Shown here: positions 15,254 through 24,553 of the stretch, in pieces
Layout: every line of letters begins with the position of its first letter
Numbering within the stretch: position 1 is the first letter of the stretch
Assembly: GCF_000621165.1 (NCBI RefSeq)
Contig: NZ_JHZA01000020.1
Location: forward strand, 37,869 to 101,868
Length of the DNA: 64,000 nt
Direction: 5' to 3'
DNA from: Enterovibrio calviensis DSM 14347
Lineage (GTDB): Bacteria; Pseudomonadota; Gammaproteobacteria; Enterobacterales; Vibrionaceae
Made by a program: the position numbers and the translations under genes
The notes under the pieces: model-generated
The model's input: only the letters and a program-made list of their open reading frames with translations
Told to the model about the DNA's origin: nothing
Databases searched by the model: none

Positions 15254-18049
15254 ATGGCGACGACTTCTGACAGTCCGTTGATTCTGGTCGACGGCTCCTC
15301 TTATCTTTACCGCGCGTACCACGCATCCCCTAATCTGACGAGCCCTAAAGGTGAACCGACAGGGGCGATTTATGGCGTCGTTAACATGCTACGCAGTTTG
15401 GTAAAACAATACCCAACGTCGAATGTCACGGTGATCTTTGATGCGAAAGGCAAAACCTTCCGCGATGATATGTATTCGGAATATAAGGCGCATCGTCCTC
15501 CAATGCCTGATGATCTGCGTGGGCAAATAGCGCCACTGCATGCGATCATTGAAGCCATGGGTTTCCCTATGATGGTGATCGAAGGCGTTGAAGCCGATGA
15601 CGTGATCGGCACGCTAGCTACCCAAGGCTCAAAGGCTGGCATGCCTATCTTGATCAGCACCGGTGATAAAGACATGGCGCAGTTGGTGGATGAAAACGTC
15701 ACCCTGATCAACACCATGACCAATGTCATCATGACACCTCAAGGTGTGCATGATAAATACGGCTTTGGCCCTGAATACATCATCGATTATCTGGCACTGA
15801 TGGGCGATAAAGTCGATAACATTCCGGGTGTTCCAGGCGTCGGTGATAAAACCGCGACGGCACTGATTGCCGGTATCGGTGGATTGGAAGAGCTGTACGC
15901 TAACCTTGATAAAATCGCCGCGCTTGGCTTTCGTGGTTCGAAGACCATGGCGAAGAAGCTGGAAGACAACAAAGAGGAAGCTCACCTCTCATATCAACTT
16001 GCCACCATCAAGCTGGATTGCGAACTGCCTTTCACGCCGGAAGCACTTATTAACCGTGAACCCGATAACGCCAAACTGGTGGGATTGTTCACTGAGCTGA
16101 ACTTCAAGCGTTGGCTTGCCGAAGCACAAAGTGGCAATGCTGGCATGAATGCAGTTGCCGAGCGTGCCGTAACATCCGGTGCGTCAGCGAGTTCTGAAAA
16201 GAAAGAGGCAGCAAGCTTCTCCGCAGCGAGTATTGACCGCAGCCAGTACGAAACGATTCTGACAGAAGACGCGTTCCGAGTGTGGATGGATAAGCTGCGC
16301 AGCGCAGACGTTGTCGCCTTTGATACCGAAACCGACAGCTTAGATTACATGGTTGCCAACTTAGTCGGCCTCTCTTTTGCTGTTGCAGAAGGCGAAGCCG
16401 CTTATCTGCCAGTTGCACACGATTACTTGGATGCCCCTCAGCAGATCGATAGAGACTGGGTGCTGGCTGAAATGAAAGCGTGGCTTGAAGATGCGGGCGC
16501 ACTGAAAGTCGGCCAGAATCTGAAATATGATTCGAGCGTGTTAGCACGCTACGACATTGCCATGAAAGGCATTGCTTACGACACCATGCTTGAGTCTTAC
16601 GTCTTTAATAGCGTGGCAGGCCGCCATGATATGGACAGCCTCGCACTGCGTTATCTGCAACATACCTGCATTAGCTTTGAAGAGATTGCGGGCAAAGGTA
16701 AAAAGCAGCTGACCTTCAACCAAATCGACATGGATCAAGCAGCGCCGTATGCGGCAGAAGATGCCGATGTGACGTTACGACTGCACAACGTGTTGATGGC
16801 GCACCTGCAACAAGATGACAAACTGAAAACCATTTTCGAGCAATACGAAATGCCATTGGTGCCAGTCCTGTCTCGCATTGAACGCCATGGCGTGTTGATT
16901 GATAGCGACATGCTGGGCAAGCAGTCTCAAGAAATTGCGTTGCGTCTGGACGTACTTGAAAAAGAGACCTTTGAGCTGGCAGGCGAAGAATTCAACTTAA
17001 GCTCACCAAAACAGCTTCAAGTTATCCTGTTTGAAAAGATGGGTTTGCCTGTTATCAAGAAAACGCCGTCTGGCACTCCATCAACCAATGAAGAAGTGCT
17101 GCAAGAATTGGCGTTGGATTACCCTCTGCCAAAACGCATTTTGGAATACCGTGGTTTGGCGAAGCTGAAATCCACTTACACGGACAAACTGCCTAAGATG
17201 GTGAATCCGGCCACCAAACGTGTGCATACCTCTTATCATCAGGCAGTGACAGCAACGGGGCGCTTGTCTTCAACCGATCCTAACTTGCAGAACATTCCTA
17301 TTCGTAATCAAGAAGGTCGTCGTATTCGCCAAGCGTTTATTGCCCCTGCAGGTAAAACCATACTGGCGGTCGATTACTCTCAAATTGAACTTCGTATCAT
17401 GGCGCACCTATCGGGAGATGAAGCGCTGCTTGAAGCTTTCCGTCATGGTAAAGACATTCACAGTGCCACCGCAGCAGAAGTGATGGGCGTTGAGATAAGC
17501 GAAGTGACCTCAGAAATGCGTCGCCGCGCGAAAGCGATTAACTTTGGTTTGATTTATGGCATGAGTGCGTTTGGTCTTGCGAAGCAACTAGGCATCCCTC
17601 GTGGCGAAGCGCAGCAGTATATGGAACGTTACTTTGAGCGCTACCCGGGGGTTCTGCAGTATATGGAAGCCACACGCTTGCAAGCCGCAGAGCAAGGTTA
17701 TGTTGAAACCATTTTTGGTCGTCGTTTACATCTTCCTGAAATCAATTCAAGCAATGGCATGCGTCGTAAAGGGGCTGAGCGCGCTGCGATCAACGCACCA
17801 ATGCAAGGCACAGCGGCAGACATCATCAAACGAGCGATGATTTTGGTTGATAGCTGGATTGGGCAACAACCGGCAGGGCGCGTTGCGTTGATCATGCAAG
17901 TACACGATGAATTGGTGTTGGAAGTAGATACCGAACACTTGTCTGACGTAGAACAACAGGTTTGTAAGTTAATGGAATCTGCAGCTTTGCTTGATGTTCC
18001 CTTGGTTGCAGACGCTGGTAGCGGCGAAAACTGGGATCAAGCCCACTAA
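15254..18049 (+). CDS. polA: DNA polymerase I
   Basis: Family A polymerase of 931 residues (E. coli 928), used for Okazaki fragment maturation and repair synthesis. Three domains are complete. The 5'-3' exonuclease (1-290) has [25 protein letters not shown] and the helix-hairpin-helix in [13 protein letters not shown]. The 3'-5' exonuclease (about 330-520) keeps exo I DTETD and exo III YAAEDAD, so proofreading should be active. The polymerase domain has motif [18 protein letters not shown] (about 703), motif [17 protein letters not shown] and motif [12 protein letters not shown] (about 881). The linker around 285-325 is rich in Ala and Ser. A terminator lies 50 bases downstream, ahead of Spot 42. 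Confidence 0.98.
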   Translation: MATTSDSPLILVDGSSYLYRAYHASPNLTSPKGEPTGAIYGVVNMLRSLVKQYPTSNVTVIFDAKGKTFRDDMYSEYKAHRPPMPDDLRGQIAPLHAIIEAMGFPMMVIEGVEADDVIGTLATQGSKAGMPILISTGDKDMAQLVDENVTLINTMTNVIMTPQGVHDKYGFGPEYIIDYLALMGDKVDNIPGVPGVGDKTATALIAGIGGLEELYANLDKIAALGFRGSKTMAKKLEDNKEEAHLSYQLATIKLDCELPFTPEALINREPDNAKLVGLFTELNFKRWLAEAQSGNAGMNAVAERAVTSGASASSEKKEAASFSAASIDRSQYETILTEDAFRVWMDKLRSADVVAFDTETDSLDYMVANLVGLSFAVAEGEAAYLPVAHDYLDAPQQIDRDWVLAEMKAWLEDAGALKVGQNLKYDSSVLARYDIAMKGIAYDTMLESYVFNSVAGRHDMDSLALRYLQHTCISFEEIAGKGKKQLTFNQIDMDQAAPYAAEDADVTLRLHNVLMAHLQQDDKLKTIFEQYEMPLVPVLSRIERHGVLIDSDMLGKQSQEIALRLDVLEKETFELAGEEFNLSSPKQLQVILFEKMGLPVIKKTPSGTPSTNEEVLQELALDYPLPKRILEYRGLAKLKSTYTDKLPKMVNPATKRVHTSYHQAVTATGRLSSTDPNLQNIPIRNQEGRRIRQAFIAPAGKTILAVDYSQIELRIMAHLSGDEALLEAFRHGKDIHSATAAEVMGVEISEVTSEMRRRAKAINFGLIYGMSAFGLAKQLGIPRGEAQQYMERYFERYPGVLQYMEATRLQAAEQGYVETIFGRRLHLPEINSSNGMRRKGAERAAINAPMQGTAADIIKRAMILVDSWIGQQPAGRVALIMQVHDELVLEVDTEHLSDVEQQVCKLMESAALLDVPLVADAGSGENWDQAH

Positions 18050-18101
18050 TTCAATGCGCTAGTGCTCGGTCAGATCACATAACAACTTAAATTCTATAGC
18101 G

Positions 18102-18129
18102 AAAAAAGCCTGCGAAAGCAGGCTTTTTT
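18102..18129 (+). terminator. Terminator of polA
   Basis: GCCTGC-GAAA-GCAGGC stem flanked by A6 and T6. Confidence 0.92.
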
Positions 18130-18240
18130 ATTGATGTAATGAAACATTATGAACACAACTGGCCCTAAATTTTATAATTTGATGAAAAAAAACTACGTAA
18201 AGGGTTTTCTTAAACGGCCAATTGATATACAGTTACTGAC

Positions 18241-18350
18241 GTAGGGTACAGAGGTAAGATGTTCTATCTTTCAGACCTTTTGTTTCACGTTATTGGATTT
18301 GGCTGATTCAGCAGCCCCGGTTGATGTATGTCGACCGGGGCATTTTTTAT
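18241..18350 (+). ncRNA. spf: Spot 42 small RNA
   Basis: RNA of about 108-110 nt that represses catabolic genes (galK and others) by base pairing with Hfq; in E. coli it is itself repressed by CRP-cAMP. The first 40 bases, starting GTAGGGTACAGAGGTAAGAT and including TTCTATCTTTCAGACCTTTT, agree with E. coli Spot 42, as does GGATTTGGCTGA. It ends in a GCCCCGGT/ACCGGGGC hairpin (18314-18341) with a T tract. The place between polA and engB is the conserved locus. A TATACA -10 element lies at about 18226-18231. Confidence 0.97.
18314..18350 (+). terminator. Terminator of Spot 42
   Basis: GCCCCGGT and ACCGGGGC stem, 12-base loop, then T6. Confidence 0.92.
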
Positions 18351-18490
18351 TGTACCAACCCTCGCTACTCACCCCGTCTTAACTTCTATTTATATCCATA
18401 TTAAACAGGCACTTAATTCCTTCATTTGTTAGGGTTAGAATTTTATTACGCTTTATTAGAGTAATTGCTTTAAATTGAGGGCGGCGAAGC

Positions 18491-18605
18491 TATAATAGTT
18501 TCCGCTTCTTGTTCTTGATGTGGTTGGGGTGATCGGTGTTTTCTTTTTCCTGATGGCCCTCACGTTATTTATGGCCGATCTGATTATTCAGGTCGGTCTT
18601 TTTTT
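18491..18605 (+). ncRNA. Candidate small RNA between spf and engB
   Basis: A consensus TATAAT at 18491-18496 is followed, about 105 bases later, by a strong intrinsic terminator: CCGATCTGA-TTAT-TCAGGTCGG at 18575-18596 and then TCT7. No coding frame with a ribosome site lies between. The predicted transcript runs from about 18503 to 18605. A -35 element is less clear (TTTAAA at 18469-18474, 16-base spacer). A second sRNA gene near spf has been described in Aliivibrio; whether this is its homologue needs alignment. The region 18050-18919 is otherwise non-coding. Confidence 0.6.
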
Positions 18606-18870
18606 ATCCATCGAAACTGTAATTAAATTCCAGCTCAGGTTTCACGAGGCATCCTTATGTTGTCATTGATATTTATCTACTAAAAATAAGTTTTCAACAA
18701 AGGACGTTGGCGTAGAGAAATCATGCGTTTATTGGCAAATTAAGAGATGGTGTATGGATTTGAGGGCGAAGTGGGTAGGTTTGTCGGCAGGGGTAACTTG
18801 CGGATAGTCAGATGTTGGATGACACTCAAAACATAACAAATAAGAAAAAACCTCCTATTTCTCTCCCGTT

Positions 18871-18897
18871 ACCCCACCTTAAGGTGGGGTTTTATTT
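18871..18897 (+). terminator. Terminator hairpin between the spf region and engB
   Basis: Perfect palindrome ACCCCACCTTAAGGTGGGGT followed by TTTATTT on the plus strand. The T tract suits plus-strand transcripts better than engB, which comes from the other side; it may serve as engB's terminator less efficiently. Confidence 0.7.
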
Positions 18898-18919
18898 GTC
18901 TGCTATTCAAACAAATGGG

Positions 18920-19609
18920 TTACTCAGACGCTTCGCCTGTGTCAGTCGCTGGGTTTGCGTCTGCATCAATAAGTGCATCGTCAGCCGTTTCGACATCAGT
19001 TTCAAATACAGGGAAGTACCAGCTATCGAGCTTCTTACGCAGCTTGTCGACACCAATCCCTTTGAGCGAAGAATAAAGCTCAACTTCTACGTTGCCACCA
19101 AAATCAACCGCTGCTGCGCGAACTTTCGTGAGCTCCGCTTTGCGAGCGCCGCTTTTCAGCTTGTCACATTTAGTGAGTAGCGCGAGCACTGGCAGGTTTG
19201 AATCAACGGCCCAGAAGATAATTTGCTGATCAAGCTCTCTCAGAGGATGACGAATATCCATCAACACAACCAACCCTTTCAGTTGTTCACGTTTTTGCAG
19301 ATATTCACCTAAAGATTGCTGCCACTTTTTCTTCATTTCCAACGGTACTTGCGCGAAACCATAGCCCGGCAAGTCGACGATGTGACATCCCTCATCCACT
19401 TTAAACAAGTTGATCAATTGTGTGCGACCCGGCGTTTTACTCACCTTAACCAAGCTTTTATGATCACAAAGTCGATTAATTGAGCTAGATTTACCAGCAT
19501 TAGAGCGACCCGCAAACGCGACCTCTATACCAGTATCTGGCGGCAAGTGCCTGATATCTGGGGCACTGGTGATAAAGTGTGTGTTGCGATAGTTGAGTGA
19601 AGGATTCAC
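18920..19609 (-). CDS. engB: Ribosome biogenesis GTPase EngB (YihA)
   Basis: Essential GTPase of 229 residues needed for assembly of the large ribosomal subunit. G1 is [16 protein letters not shown]2 includes the Thr in [12 protein letters not shown]3 is DLPGYGFA, G4 is LTKCDKLK and G5 is the SSLKG segment. The last 25 residues form an acidic tail (many Asp, Glu and Ala) beyond the GTPase core, seen in several vibrio homologues. The start is GTG 19609, seven bases after GGAG. The gene lies in the conserved place between Spot 42 and cytochrome c4 and is divergent from the latter. Confidence 0.95.
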   Translation of the reverse strand: MNPSLNYRNTHFITSAPDIRHLPPDTGIEVAFAGRSNAGKSSSINRLCDHKSLVKVSKTPGRTQLINLFKVDEGCHIVDLPGYGFAQVPLEMKKKWQQSLGEYLQKREQLKGLVVLMDIRHPLRELDQQIIFWAVDSNLPVLALLTKCDKLKSGARKAELTKVRAAAVDFGGNVEVELYSSLKGIGVDKLRKKLDSWYFPVFETDVETADDALIDADANPATDTGEASE

Positions 19610-19757
19610 TGTTAACTCCGTCTCGACTTTATGTAGTCGATTGATTACTTTTATGTGAAATTGTGTAAAATGACCGTGCTCGGTTTTTGCTCGATGATTG
19701 TATCATGATGGCGTGGGCATCGTGGTATGGAAGCTTGATAATTATAAATGGAATGTC

Positions 19758-20375
19758 ATGAAGAAATTAGCGCTACTACTCACTTTAATTGCGAGTTTTA
19801 CCGCCTATGCACAGGGTGATGCAGAAGCAGGTAAAGCAAAATCAACCACTTGTGCCGCTTGTCACGGTCCTGACGGTAACAGCTTAATTCCGGCAAACCC
19901 CGTTCTGGCAGGTCAACACGAAAAATACCTGTTTAAGCAACTTAAAGAATTTAAGCTCGGTATGACGACAGGTGGTGAACAAGGTCGTTACAACGCAGTA
20001 ATGGCTGGCATGGTCGCAGCACTGTCTGAGCAAGACATGGCAGATTTAGCCGCTTACTACGCAACTCAAACGGCAAAACCGGGCGTCACGCCTGAGTCGA
20101 CCATTGAATTGGGTGAGCAGCTTTACCTCGCGGGTGACACCGAACGTGGTATTGCATCATGCATTGCTTGTCACGGTCCTCGTGGCAATGGCACATCATT
20201 ATCAGGGTTCCCTAAAATCTCCGGTCAGCATGCTGACTATGTGAAAGCCCAATTGATGGCCTTCCGCGACGGAACTCGAAACAACGATCTGAACGGCATG
20301 ATGGGTATTGTGTCAGCCAAACTGTCAGACGAAGAAATTGATGCTATTTCAAAATATGTTGGCGGACTGCACTAA
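19758..20375 (+). CDS. Cytochrome c4, dihaem
   Basis: Periplasmic dihaem cytochrome of 205 residues. The signal peptide is MKKLALLLTLIASFTAYAQ. There are two class I cytochrome c domains, each with a CxxCH haem site: CAACHG (about residue 33) and CIACHG (about 136). Axial Met ligands are probably in NAVMAGM and LNGMMGI. The repeated pattern PxLAGQHEKYL / PKISGQHADYV identifies the c4 type, an electron carrier to terminal oxidases. The start at ATG 19758 fits the signal peptide; an upstream frame extension would bury it. A terminator follows, before the csr RNA. Confidence 0.95.
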   Translation: MKKLALLLTLIASFTAYAQGDAEAGKAKSTTCAACHGPDGNSLIPANPVLAGQHEKYLFKQLKEFKLGMTTGGEQGRYNAVMAGMVAALSEQDMADLAAYYATQTAKPGVTPESTIELGEQLYLAGDTERGIASCIACHGPRGNGTSLSGFPKISGQHADYVKAQLMAFRDGTRNNDLNGMMGIVSAKLSDEEIDAISKYVGGLH

Positions 20376-20406
20376 TTAACCAGTGTGTTAGCACGTGAAA
20401 TAGTCG

Positions 20407-20432
20407 AAAAGGCAGCGCAAGCTGCCTTTTTT
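20407..20432 (+). terminator. Terminator of the cytochrome c4 gene
   Basis: GGCAGC-GCAA-GCTGCC stem with A4 before and T6 after. Confidence 0.9.
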
Positions 20433-20628
20433 ACGTTCAGTAATACCGTTTTTCTCAATGCGCTGTAAGTGATTGTCCATCCTGCGGTGAGTTTCTTGCC
20501 TAAATACTTGCCCGTTTTTATTTTTTTCGCCTATCTTTCAGTTAGATATTGTTATTGATGATTTCAACTATATTGGAATTGTGAGTTCGCGCCTATTTTG
20601 TGATTAGGATTGGCGTAGAATTATTTTT

Positions 20629-20992
20629 GTCGACAGGATACATGACACGGATAAAGGACAGTCAGGACGACTTAGGCAGGGCTGCCACAGGATTCAAACG
20701 GATTTAGGCTTAGGAAAAGCCATAGTCACTCGGATGTGTAGCGTCAGGATGACCAACAGCGTGAAGGAATCACGTGTTAGAAGGACACCTACTAGGACGG
20801 TAGCAAGGACACGCGCCAGGACGGCGAAGACAACAGGACGTTGCGAGTTTAACTCAAATAAAAAATGGCAGGACGCCCCTATTACAAACGGAAATTTGTT
20901 CACTGGGATGTGGCATTACTGTTAGGGATTAAAGCGGTACAATCCGTTCATTAGAACGCTCTAGAGCGACAGGCTTAGCCTGTCGCTTTTTT
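20629..20992 (+). ncRNA. CsrB/CsrC-family regulatory RNA
   Basis: RNA of about 364 nt that titrates the translational regulator CsrA. It starts GTCGACAGGATA, like E. coli CsrB (GTCGACAGGGA), seven bases after TAGAAT (20616-20621). It holds about 19 GGA motifs, many in hairpin loops of the form CAGGA or AGGAC enclosed by short stems, such as GTCAGGATGAC, GCCAGGACGGC, CAACAGGACGTTG and GGCAGGACGCC. It ends in a perfect ten-pair terminator AGCGACAGGC/GCCTGTCGCT with T6. The locus between engB and yihI is that of csrC in E. coli. A half site TGTAAGTGA at about 20465 may belong to a VarA/UvrY operator. Confidence 0.93.
20965..20992 (+). terminator. Terminator of the Csr RNA
   Basis: Ten-pair stem with TTA loop, followed by six T residues. 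Confidence 0.93.
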
Positions 20993-21046
20993 CTTATCCA
21001 TCTTTCTGTTACATTTCCGCCATTCACTTTGGTGTAGAAATCTCCA

Positions 21047-21694
21047 ATGACCCTTGATTGCCCGCTTTGTCGTTCGACAGAAATCGTCGACTTTGAGCAG
21101 GATAAACGTCGCCGATATTTCCGTTGTGTACCTTGTTCACTGGTTTTCGCCGACCCAGCTAGCCGGCTTTCACCGGAAGAAGAGAAAGCGCATTACGACC
21201 TGCATGAGAATACGGCGGAGGATGAAGGCTATCGCCGATTTCTGAGCCGTGTTGCCACACCACTGAGCGAAAAGCTTGGTATGGCTTCTAAGCAAGGCTT
21301 AGACTTTGGGTGTGGACCCGGCCCCGTGTTAGCCAGCATGCTGGCGGATAAAGGGCATGTTATGTCGATTTACGATCCGTATTTCTCACCCAACGCGACT
21401 GTGTTGGAGACGCAATATGATTTCGTTACCTGTACCGAAGCGATTGAACACTTTTATTTGCCTCACAAGGAATGGGGACTGTTACTGAGTCTGGTTAAGC
21501 CTGGAGGCTGGTTGGCAATCATGACCAAGCTCGTTATTGATGCGGATGCGTTTAAGCATTGGCATTACAAGAATGACCCAACCCACGTGAGTTTTTTTAG
21601 TCGCGAAACGTTCTGTTTTTTGGCAGACCGAGATGGTCTTGACGTGGACTTTGTTGGTAACGACGTAATTTTACTGAGGAAGAAAAATCCATGA
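21047..21694 (+). CDS. Class I SAM-dependent methyltransferase with N-terminal zinc ribbon
   Basis: Protein of 215 residues. Residues 5-32 contain CPLC...CVPC, a likely four-Cys zinc ribbon. Next comes a methyltransferase-12/23-like domain with motif I LDFGCGPGPVLA (about 84-95), an acidic motif II residue in SIYDPY, motif IV FVTCTEAIEHFY and the post-IV LLLSLVKPGGWLAIMTK. The substrate is unknown; the ribbon could bind RNA or protein. It overlaps the yihI start by four bases (ATGA), so it is translated in an operon with yihI, the DUF2489 gene and perhaps hemN. Confidence 0.85.
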   Translation: MTLDCPLCRSTEIVDFEQDKRRRYFRCVPCSLVFADPASRLSPEEEKAHYDLHENTAEDEGYRRFLSRVATPLSEKLGMASKQGLDFGCGPGPVLASMLADKGHVMSIYDPYFSPNATVLETQYDFVTCTEAIEHFYLPHKEWGLLLSLVKPGGWLAIMTKLVIDADAFKHWHYKNDPTHVSFFSRETFCFLADRDGLDVDFVGNDVILLRKKNP

Positions 21695-22236
21695 CCCGCA
21701 AGAAGAAAGCTCGCAAAGTCGGCTCTGAAGGTCCAGCGCAATACAAAGATCGTTCATTGAGCACAGACGACATTGCAGCATTGGCGGCAAAGCGTAAAAA
21801 CAGACGTAAAGGTCTGAAAGCAGGCTCACGCCATTCAGATGGTACCGTTGAGAAACAACGCGCAGTACACGCACAGCGTGACCCGCGTTTGGGTAGCAAA
21901 ACAGCGGTTCCTTTGATTGTTGAGCAAAAACCACATCCTAAATCAGCTGCGGGCAAAAAAGTGCGCCGCATCAGTGCTGAGAAAGAATTGGAGATGTTGG
22001 AAAACGACGCACAACTAAATGTGTTGTTAGACCGTATTGAAAACGGAGAGAAGCTCGGTGCAGGCTTGCAAAGCTATGTGGATGAGAAACTCGACCGTCT
22101 TGAAGTGCTGATGAAGCAACTGGGCTTGTTCGATCAAGAAGAACCAGAAGCGACTGAAGCGCCGAAGAAAGCAAAACGCCGTGGCGATGATGATCTGCTG
22201 GCGGAGTTTGAAAACGTCAAATTTGATCAGGAGTAA
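21691..22236 (+). CDS. yihI: Der GTPase-activating protein YihI
   Basis: Protein of 181 residues that in E. coli stimulates the GTPase Der and slows 50S ribosome maturation. The N-terminal 100 residues are strongly basic (KKKARKVG, KRKNRRKGLKAG, KKVRR) and probably disordered. A helical core follows with EKELEMLENDAQLNVLLDRIE and KLGAGLQSYVDEKLDRLEVLM, then an acidic C-terminal part with EEPEATEA and DDDLLAEFENV. This bipartite charge pattern and the LDRIE core are typical. Coupled by overlap to the methyltransferase gene upstream and adjoining the DUF2489 gene with no gap. Confidence 0.92.
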   Translation: MTRKKKARKVGSEGPAQYKDRSLSTDDIAALAAKRKNRRKGLKAGSRHSDGTVEKQRAVHAQRDPRLGSKTAVPLIVEQKPHPKSAAGKKVRRISAEKELEMLENDAQLNVLLDRIENGEKLGAGLQSYVDEKLDRLEVLMKQLGLFDQEEPEATEAPKKAKRRGDDDLLAEFENVKFDQE

Positions 22237-22734
22237 ATGTTGGAGACTCTACCTTTAGGTGTTCTGGCACTAGGCGGTGCCATTATTTTGGGGTTAGCGA
22301 TTTATGCAGGTTGGCTGTTGGCAAAACTACGCCATCAAACCAAGGTGCAGGCTGCGCAGATGGATGCTGCGATTAAACAACGTAACCTTAAAATCATAGA
22401 GAGTGTGGATGTGATAGCGATGGCCACCCTGCAAGAGCAGTGTGATATATCTGAAGCTGCCATTCGCCTTTATATGATCATGGACCACCTGCAAGGCGAT
22501 AAGCGCGTTGATTATCCAACGCGCTTCCCAGCATTGTATGAGCTTTACGACGTCATCAAAGACATGCCTCGTGGCGAGGCACGTCAAGCGATGGAAAAGA
22601 AAGCACGTATGCAAGACAACATGATCCGCATGAAAGCGGAATCGCGTCTTCAGAAAGCCATTCATACTGAGCTGGAAGAGATCCTCGCGTTTACAGGGGC
22701 AAAAATGACCCCTATCCGTACTTTAGCGAGCTAA
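22237..22734 (+). CDS. DUF2489 family single-pass membrane protein
   Basis: Protein of 165 residues with one N-terminal membrane helix (LPLGVLALGGAIILGLAIYAGWLLA) and a helical cytosolic part with KIIESVDVIAMATLQEQCDISEAAIRLYMIMDHL, as in DUF2489 proteins of vibrios. The function is unknown. The ATG follows the yihI stop immediately and its ribosome site (CAGGAG) lies inside the end of yihI, indicating coupled expression. hemN begins 114 bases downstream. Confidence 0.8.
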   Translation: MLETLPLGVLALGGAIILGLAIYAGWLLAKLRHQTKVQAAQMDAAIKQRNLKIIESVDVIAMATLQEQCDISEAAIRLYMIMDHLQGDKRVDYPTRFPALYELYDVIKDMPRGEARQAMEKKARMQDNMIRMKAESRLQKAIHTELEEILAFTGAKMTPIRTLAS

Positions 22735-22848
22735 TTGCTACGATCAAACCAACAGTTTTCCCTTCAACAATACGGGAAAGATTCATCCGCGACCGGAGAG
22801 TGTGTCAAAATACCGCTTTCCGGTTGTTCATTTTTGGCGGGAACGCAA

Positions 22849-24222
22849 ATGTCTACACAGCAAATCATTTGGGATCAGGCGCTTATTGAGAAGTATAACT
22901 ACTCAGGGCCTCGTTATACCTCTTATCCGACGGCATTAGAATTTCACGAAGTGTTCACTGATGCGGAATTTGATATGGCGTGTGCGCAGTATCCTGAGCG
23001 TAACTTGTCTTTGTATGTACATATTCCGTTCTGTCACACCCTTTGTTACTACTGTGGTTGTAACAAGGTGATTACTCGCCATGCGCACAAAGCCGATGAA
23101 TACCTAGATTCGCTTGAGCTAGAGATCCGCCAGCGTGCCTACATGCTAGGCGATCGCAATGTGACTCAGTTGCACTGGGGCGGCGGTACACCCACTTTCT
23201 TAACCAAGCCTCAAATATCCCGACTGATGGGTTTGCTTCGTCAAGAATTCCGCTTAAGCAAAGATGCGGAAATCAGTATTGAGGTAGATCCACGCGAGAT
23301 TGAACTCGACATGCTTGACCACCTTCGTGCTGAAGGGTTTAACCGTCTGAGTATTGGCGTGCAGGACTTCGATAAAGACGTCCAGAAAGCGGTTAACCGC
23401 GAGCAAGATGAAGATTTCATCAAGGCGTTAGTAGTGCGTGCGAAGGCGCTTGGCTTCCGTTCTACAAACCTTGATTTGATTTACGGCCTTCCGCACCAAA
23501 ATGGTGCGTCGTTCGCAAAAACGCTCGCGCAAGTGCTAGAAATGAAGCCGGGTCGACTGTCCGTCTTCAACTATGCACACTTGCCGAGCTTGTTTGCCGC
23601 ACAGCGCAAAATCAAAGATGCTGATTTGCCATCACCACAAGAGCGCCTTGGTATGCTTGAGCAAACCATTGGCACATTGACGGGGGCGGGCTACCAGTTC
23701 ATTGGTATGGACCACTTTGCATTGCCTGACGATGAGTTGGCAATGGCGCAACGTGAAGGTATTTTGCACCGCAATTTCCAAGGTTATACCACGCAAGGCG
23801 ATTGTGATTTGTTGGGCTTGGGCGTGTCAGCGATTTCCATGATTGGTGATTGCTATGCTCAAAACCAAAAAGAGCTGAAGAAGTACTACGCTCAGGTCGA
23901 TGAGAAACGTCATGCGCTGTGGAAAGGTGTGATGCTCGATAGCAACGATTTGTTGCGTAGAGAAGTGATTAAATCCCTGATCTGTAATTTCTCGTTAGAC
24001 AAGAAAGCGATTGAGCGTGATTACAGTGTTGTCTTTAATGAGTACTTTGCCGAAGATTTGGCGTTGCTCAAGTGCTTTATTGATGACGAGCTGGTGATTG
24101 TGGACGATAGCCACATTGAAGTAACGTTGAAAGGACGTTTGTTGATCCGCAATATTTGCATGTGCTTTGACACTTACTTGCGTGACCGAGCAAGACAGCA
24201 ACAGTTTTCTCGTGTGATCTAA
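22849..24222 (+). CDS. hemN: Oxygen-independent coproporphyrinogen III dehydrogenase HemN
   Basis: Radical-SAM enzyme of 457 residues, the same length as E. coli HemN, which oxidatively decarboxylates coproporphyrinogen III in anaerobic haem synthesis. The iron-sulfur site is PFCHTLCYYCGCN (three Cys plus the fourth). Other marks are YSGPRYTSYPTALEF at the N-terminus, LHWGGGTPTFL, SIEVDPREI, RLSIGVQDFD, DLIYGLPHQ and GMDHFALPDDEL. The start is ATG 22849; an upstream frame extension to 22735 has no family match. No clear FNR box was found in the 114-base spacer. A terminator follows. Confidence 0.96.
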   Translation: MSTQQIIWDQALIEKYNYSGPRYTSYPTALEFHEVFTDAEFDMACAQYPERNLSLYVHIPFCHTLCYYCGCNKVITRHAHKADEYLDSLELEIRQRAYMLGDRNVTQLHWGGGTPTFLTKPQISRLMGLLRQEFRLSKDAEISIEVDPREIELDMLDHLRAEGFNRLSIGVQDFDKDVQKAVNREQDEDFIKALVVRAKALGFRSTNLDLIYGLPHQNGASFAKTLAQVLEMKPGRLSVFNYAHLPSLFAAQRKIKDADLPSPQERLGMLEQTIGTLTGAGYQFIGMDHFALPDDELAMAQREGILHRNFQGYTTQGDCDLLGLGVSAISMIGDCYAQNQKELKKYYAQVDEKRHALWKGVMLDSNDLLRREVIKSLICNFSLDKKAIERDYSVVFNEYFAEDLALLKCFIDDELVIVDDSHIEVTLKGRLLIRNICMCFDTYLRDRARQQQFSRVI

Positions 24223-24251
24223 TCACTGAGAAGTTGTTGAGCGTAAAACTG

Positions 24252-24277
24252 AAAAAAGCCGCAGTAGCGGCTTTTTT
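24252..24277 (+). terminator. Terminator of hemN
   Basis: GCCGC-AGTA-GCGGC stem between A6 and T6. Confidence 0.9.
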
Positions 24278-24295
24278 GGTATCTGGCGTTAGCGC

Positions 24296-24409
24296 TTATG
24301 CGCCGCTGCTGAGGCTAAATATCGCCAAGACAACAGCAAGGGCTGCGGCTGCCAGTTGACCTGGACCGGCTGCTGCCATTTCATTTAGGGTGAACAGTGC
24401 ATCGAACAT
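24296..24409 (-). CDS. Possible 37-residue membrane peptide
   Basis: Short frame MFDALFTLNEMAAAGPG followed by a hydrophobic helix rich in Ala, Val and Leu and a SLSSGA end. An AGAG lies nine bases before the ATG. A single predicted membrane segment and N-terminal acidic/aromatic residues resemble small membrane proteins, but I recognise no family. It lies between the hemN and add terminators. The rest of this 330-base spacer holds only those terminators. Confidence 0.4.
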   Translation of the reverse strand: MFDALFTLNEMAAAGPGQLAAAALAVVLAIFSLSSGA

Positions 24410-24495
24410 TATACGTCTCTTACTGCGTGTGATGACCAAGGCGTTGTCGCCGCCATAGTGCGAAAATTCGGCGGCATTGTACGTGACTTGTGAAC

Positions 24496-24525
24496 AAAAA
24501 AACACCAGCTTTTGCTGGTGTTTTT
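24496..24525. terminator. Terminator of add, bidirectional
   Basis: ACACCAGC-TTTT-GCTGGTGT stem with A and T tracts on both sides; serves add on the reverse strand. Confidence 0.9.
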
Positions 24526-24553
24526 AAATTTCACAATTAGCGGGTTTGGGTGT

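Noticed and set aside
18812..19180. 122-codon plus-strand frame overlapping engB
   Set aside because: Mostly antisense to engB; its composition follows the engB reverse frame and it has no domain.
20734..20925. 63-codon frame rich in Arg and Thr
   Set aside because: Lies wholly inside the CsrB/C-type RNA; the Arg-rich composition reflects AGGA repeats.
22735..22760. FNR-like half sites before hemN
   Set aside because: TTGCT...ATCAA has three spacer bases instead of four and two changes in the first half.
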